Shown here in pieces: positions 52,496-54,759 of a stretch of DNA of 54,759 nucleotides; the first letter of the stretch is position 1; the number at the start of each line of letters is the position of its first letter. The translations under genes were made by a program, and so were the position numbers. Below the pieces are notes generated by a model that saw nothing but the letters and a program-made list of their open reading frames with translations, made no database searches and was not told the DNA's origin. Origin of the DNA: CAYQQJ01 sp964419935. Lineage in GTDB: Bacteria; Pseudomonadota; Gammaproteobacteria; Pseudomonadales; Cellvibrionaceae. Where the stretch lies: assembly GCA_964419935.1 (NCBI GenBank), contig CAYQQJ010000024.1:1-54759 (forward strand), given 5' to 3'.

Positions 52496-52984
52496 ATGAT
52501 AGTTGATCTTGCACAGGCGTTGCGTAATGGCATGCGTCGCCTGGCCTCCGGGGTTTGCGTTATTGCCGTGAATGATGCCGAAGTCGGCCGCGTAGCCATG
52601 ACCGCATCATCAGTAACGTCCGTCTCGGATAACCCACCATCGCTGCTGGTCTGCGTGAACGTCAATAACAATATGGCAGCCAGTATGCAGGGGAATCTGC
52701 GGTTCAGTGTCAATGTGCTTACAGCTTCGCAGGATTCAATTTCCACCCTGTGTGCCGGTGGTGCTCAGGGTGAAAAACGATTTGAAGAAGGCGACTGGCG
52801 AGCCGATGAAGAAACCGGTCTGCCGTACTTGAATGATGCGGAAGCCGTGTTTATCTGCGAGAAGGAGCAGGTTATACGTCACGGTACCCACGATATTTTC
52901 ATTGGCAACATCACACGCGTGTTAACCAACAGCGAGCCGGTCAACCCACTGATTTACCTAAACGGCGGTTACCACCGATTGTGA
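52496..52984 (+). CDS. Flavin reductase-like domain protein
   Basis: A 162-residue member of the flavin reductase-like (FMN-binding split barrel) family, with RRLASGVCVIAV, AMTASSVTSVSDNPPSLLVCVN and the C-terminal GGYHRL. The family supplies reduced flavin to two-component monooxygenases or binds flavin for other redox steps. No partner monooxygenase is nearby. The ATG follows GAGAG. It is convergent with the sensor kinase gene, 23 bp apart. Confidence 0.87.
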   Translation: MIVDLAQALRNGMRRLASGVCVIAVNDAEVGRVAMTASSVTSVSDNPPSLLVCVNVNNNMAASMQGNLRFSVNVLTASQDSISTLCAGGAQGEKRFEEGDWRADEETGLPYLNDAEAVFICEKEQVIRHGTHDIFIGNITRVLTNSEPVNPLIYLNGGYHRL

Positions 52985-53007
52985 TGTCGCGCCGATTGGC
53001 GGGAAAA

Positions 53008-54486
53008 TCAGACTGAACGGGCTCTAATCGGAAGTCGTATCGTAAAGCGTGTACCTTTTCCAGGTTGCGAATCTACCTCGATTGTTCCCTGATGATGCTC
53101 TGCGATAATAAAATAGGAAACAGATAAGCCGAGCCCCGTCCCCTGGCCAACATCTTTGGTGGTAAAAAACGGTTCGAAAATATGACGGGTTATGTCCTCC
53201 GGCATGCCTGGGCCATTATCGCTGATTTCCAGTCGCAGATAATGTCCGTCCTGTACGATGCTCAAGTTGATGCAGGGTGCAGAGGGTGAGTCGAAGTTTT
53301 CTTGACGAAACGCCTGGGCTGCGTTGCGCAAAAGGTTCAGGATAACTTGTTGTATTTCTGACGGCGAGCACTCCACCATTGGTAGACCGGCTGCGAAATC
53401 CTGAATGATTCGCGGTCTTTTTTTACCTGCATCCGTCTTGATATCCAGAGTGTTTCCCGCAAGCTCCAGGCTGTGCCGCACAAGCGCCACAAGATCCGTC
53501 GGAACATGGTTGAGATGACTGTTGCTGTGGGAAAATTCCAGCATATTCTTCACGATCTGCGAGGCGCGCTCTCCGGCCTCCTTGATATTGTCTACAAATT
53601 CCAGAATCTGCCGCGCTTTCAAGTATTCGCCGATCTGCTCAAGGCTGACGCCGGCTCGATCCGCCGCGGCTTTATTGGCCGAGAGCTCTTTCGAAGTACG
53701 CCGCATGATGTTTTGCACGTTGTTGAGGATTCCCGCGAGGGGATTATTGATCTCATGGGCAAGACCTGCGGCCAGTTCACCCAGGCTGGTCATTTTCTCA
53801 TTTTGCACCATCATGTTTTCAAGGCGTACACGCAGCGTCACATCATCAATCAGTATCACAGCACCGGAGATTTCCCGGGACAGCAGCGGGCAGATGGTGA
53901 TGTCGGTGAAGCTGGCGCTGGCTCCCTGGCCCGACTGCAGACTTTCGCGGGTGTGCGACGAGCCTGTAGCCATGATTTGTTGCATCGTCGTCATGTTGAA
54001 CGGGAGTTCGGGATAGCATTGTTCAACCCGAAGGCCAAGCACTTCGTTGGCCCGCAGTCCAGTGGCTTGTTCCGCTGCATTGTTCCAGTGAGTGACCAGA
54101 CCCTCGGGCGTAATGCCAATGAGTACCGAGGGAATGGAATTGATCACGCACTGAAGGTATTCCTGGGTTTCCTGAAGGAGTTCTTCGGTGGCTTCGTGCA
54201 GGGCTATTTCGCGATAAAGTTGATGGCGGGTCTTGGCCAGTTGCTGCGGATTGCCAAAGGTCCAGCGCCGGAGGTGGCGACCCAGGCGCGGGTGCCGGGC
54301 GAGAAACAGCAGAATCACAACCAGTTGGACTGCTATGACCAGTAGACAGAGCAAAAGCGCCCCAGCCAGTACGCGTGGCTCCATGCTGACTTCCAGAGGT
54401 GTACAACCGGCAGTGAGCAACGCTCCCCATGCCACTGCCAGCAATTTGCCCACGGTTGCCATTAATTTTGTTGTTATGCCTCTCAT
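53008..54486 (-). CDS. Membrane-bound PAS-domain histidine kinase
   Basis: A 492-residue protein if started at ATG 54486. Two hydrophobic segments lie at the N-terminus; the first ends in LLTAGC, which looks like a lipobox, and the second (about residues 37-60) is a clear membrane helix. A PAS domain follows (about 105-225), then the HisKA phosphorylation site GLAHEINNPLAG and an HATPase domain with LNLLRNAAQA, SDNGPGMP and GTGLGLSVSYFI. There is no adjacent response regulator, so it is an orphan. The signal is unknown. The kinase layout is like NtrB/ZraS-type sensors. Confidence 0.87.
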   Translation of the reverse strand: MRGITTKLMATVGKLLAVAWGALLTAGCTPLEVSMEPRVLAGALLLCLLVIAVQLVVILLFLARHPRLGRHLRRWTFGNPQQLAKTRHQLYREIALHEATEELLQETQEYLQCVINSIPSVLIGITPEGLVTHWNNAAEQATGLRANEVLGLRVEQCYPELPFNMTTMQQIMATGSSHTRESLQSGQGASASFTDITICPLLSREISGAVILIDDVTLRVRLENMMVQNEKMTSLGELAAGLAHEINNPLAGILNNVQNIMRRTSKELSANKAAADRAGVSLEQIGEYLKARQILEFVDNIKEAGERASQIVKNMLEFSHSNSHLNHVPTDLVALVRHSLELAGNTLDIKTDAGKKRPRIIQDFAAGLPMVECSPSEIQQVILNLLRNAAQAFRQENFDSPSAPCINLSIVQDGHYLRLEISDNGPGMPEDITRHIFEPFFTTKDVGQGTGLGLSVSYFIIAEHHQGTIEVDSQPGKGTRFTIRLPIRARSV

Positions 54487-54555
54487 GGCGGCTATATTAA
54501 GCCTAATTGACGGCTTGCGGCCATGGCAGCCATGAAATTTATCCATTCAAAGCGT

Positions 54556-54583
54556 TTGACATCAAAGCGTTTTCGGGTAGAAT
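54556..54583 (+). promoter_or_regulatory. Sigma-70 promoter of the second tRNA-Val/tRNA-Asp pair
   Basis: TTGACA (54556-54561) and TAGAAT (54578-54583) are 16 bp apart, followed by GCGCACC, the same discriminator as at 51884. tRNA-Val starts 15 bp after the -10. Confidence 0.88.
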
Positions 54584-54598
54584 GCGCACCTCTTTACG

Positions 54599-54674
54599 GG
54601 GTGGTTAGCTCAGTTGGTAGAGCGACGGCCTTACAAGCCGTAGGTCACAGGTTCGACCCCTGTACCACCCACCA
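54599..54674 (+). tRNA. tRNA-Val (anticodon TAC), second copy
   Basis: A 76-base cloverleaf with encoded CCA. The sequence appears the same as at 10897-10972 on the opposite strand. Confidence 0.97.
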
Positions 54675-54718
54675 TTGAACGAACCGTAAAGAGACAATAT
54701 GTTTAGCACCACATTCGC

Positions 54719-54759
54719 GGACCGGTAGTTCAGCTGGTTAGAATGCCGGCCTGTCACGC
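54719..54759 (+). tRNA. tRNA-Asp (anticodon GTC), cut by the window end
   Basis: The first 41 bases, through the anticodon loop CTGTCAC, match the tRNA-Asp at 10789-10865. The spacer before it ends in the same CCACATTCGC as in the first copy. Confidence 0.95.

Noticed and set aside
53473..54345. 290-residue open frame antisense to the histidine kinase
   Set aside because: Shadow of the kinase gene; no domain recognised.

Overview
The window is chromosomal DNA (roughly mid-50s % GC, judged by eye) from a gammaproteobacterium. The smc-zipA-ligA block, the acnB sequence and the order lpxH-ppiB / glnS-cysS ... folD resemble Pseudomonas and relatives. The sugar-oxidising cluster, NupG-type permease, S1/P1 nuclease and FTR1-cytochrome permease would suit a marine or polysaccharide-degrading member of the Cellvibrionales; that placement is inference. 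There is no phage, plasmid, transposase or CRISPR array.

Layout. (1) 0.2-8.9 kb: a carbohydrate locus around a LacI-family regulator. On the left strand lie a NupG-like permease, a xylose-isomerase-like TIM-barrel protein and a Gfo/Idh/MocA dehydrogenase. On the right strand lie a Tat-exported small dehydrogenase subunit, a GMC flavoprotein and a Tat-exported TIM-barrel protein. Two copies of the same 14-bp operator, in opposite orientation, sit one on each side of the lacI gene, so one regulator probably controls both arms. The gene set fits oxidation of a sugar or glycoside to a keto-sugar in the periplasm followed by uptake and breakdown. (2) 9.3-11.3 kb: intracellular PHB depolymerase and a tRNA-Val/tRNA-Asp pair on the minus strand. 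(3) 11.3-21.2 kb: ccmH-ccmI without the rest of the ccm operon, then smc-zipA-ligA and a lysozyme-fold lipoprotein. (4) 21.5-29.8 kb: two small unknown proteins, an AraC-type regulator, acyl-CoA dehydrogenase, FadD-type ligase, patatin, and a membrane-anchored SRPBCC + dienelactone-hydrolase fusion. (5) 29.9-34.6 kb (minus): FTR1 permease with an internal cytochrome c domain under a Fur-like site, and acnB. (6) 34.9-43.6 kb: DUF1289 protein, miaE, lpxH-ppiB (minus), glnS, cysS, two J-domain genes and an S1/P1 nuclease. (7) 43.6-52.3 kb: envelope proteins, zntB, a rhodanese, an rRNA-modification pair, folD and a tRNA-Pro/Arg/His cluster. (8) 52.5-54.8 kb: flavin reductase-like protein, an orphan sensor kinase, and a second tRNA-Val/tRNA-Asp pair cut by the window end.

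The most unusual content is in the intergenic DNA. Fourteen hairpin-forming repeats of three unrelated families occupy most of the larger gaps and never touch a coding region. The main family has ten copies (one cut by the window edge). Each has long, locus-specific arms that stay complementary although their sequence changes from copy to copy. Nine of the ten contain an inner 6-bp stem that also covaries, closed by a 6-base AGGGAY-type loop (5 bases in one copy). A second small stem shows another ANGGA loop. This is base-pair-level evidence for selection or copying of a folded RNA or single-stranded DNA, and the loop pattern resembles CsrA/RsmA binding sites. A subset is embedded in a 250-bp element with 18-bp terminal inverted repeats.
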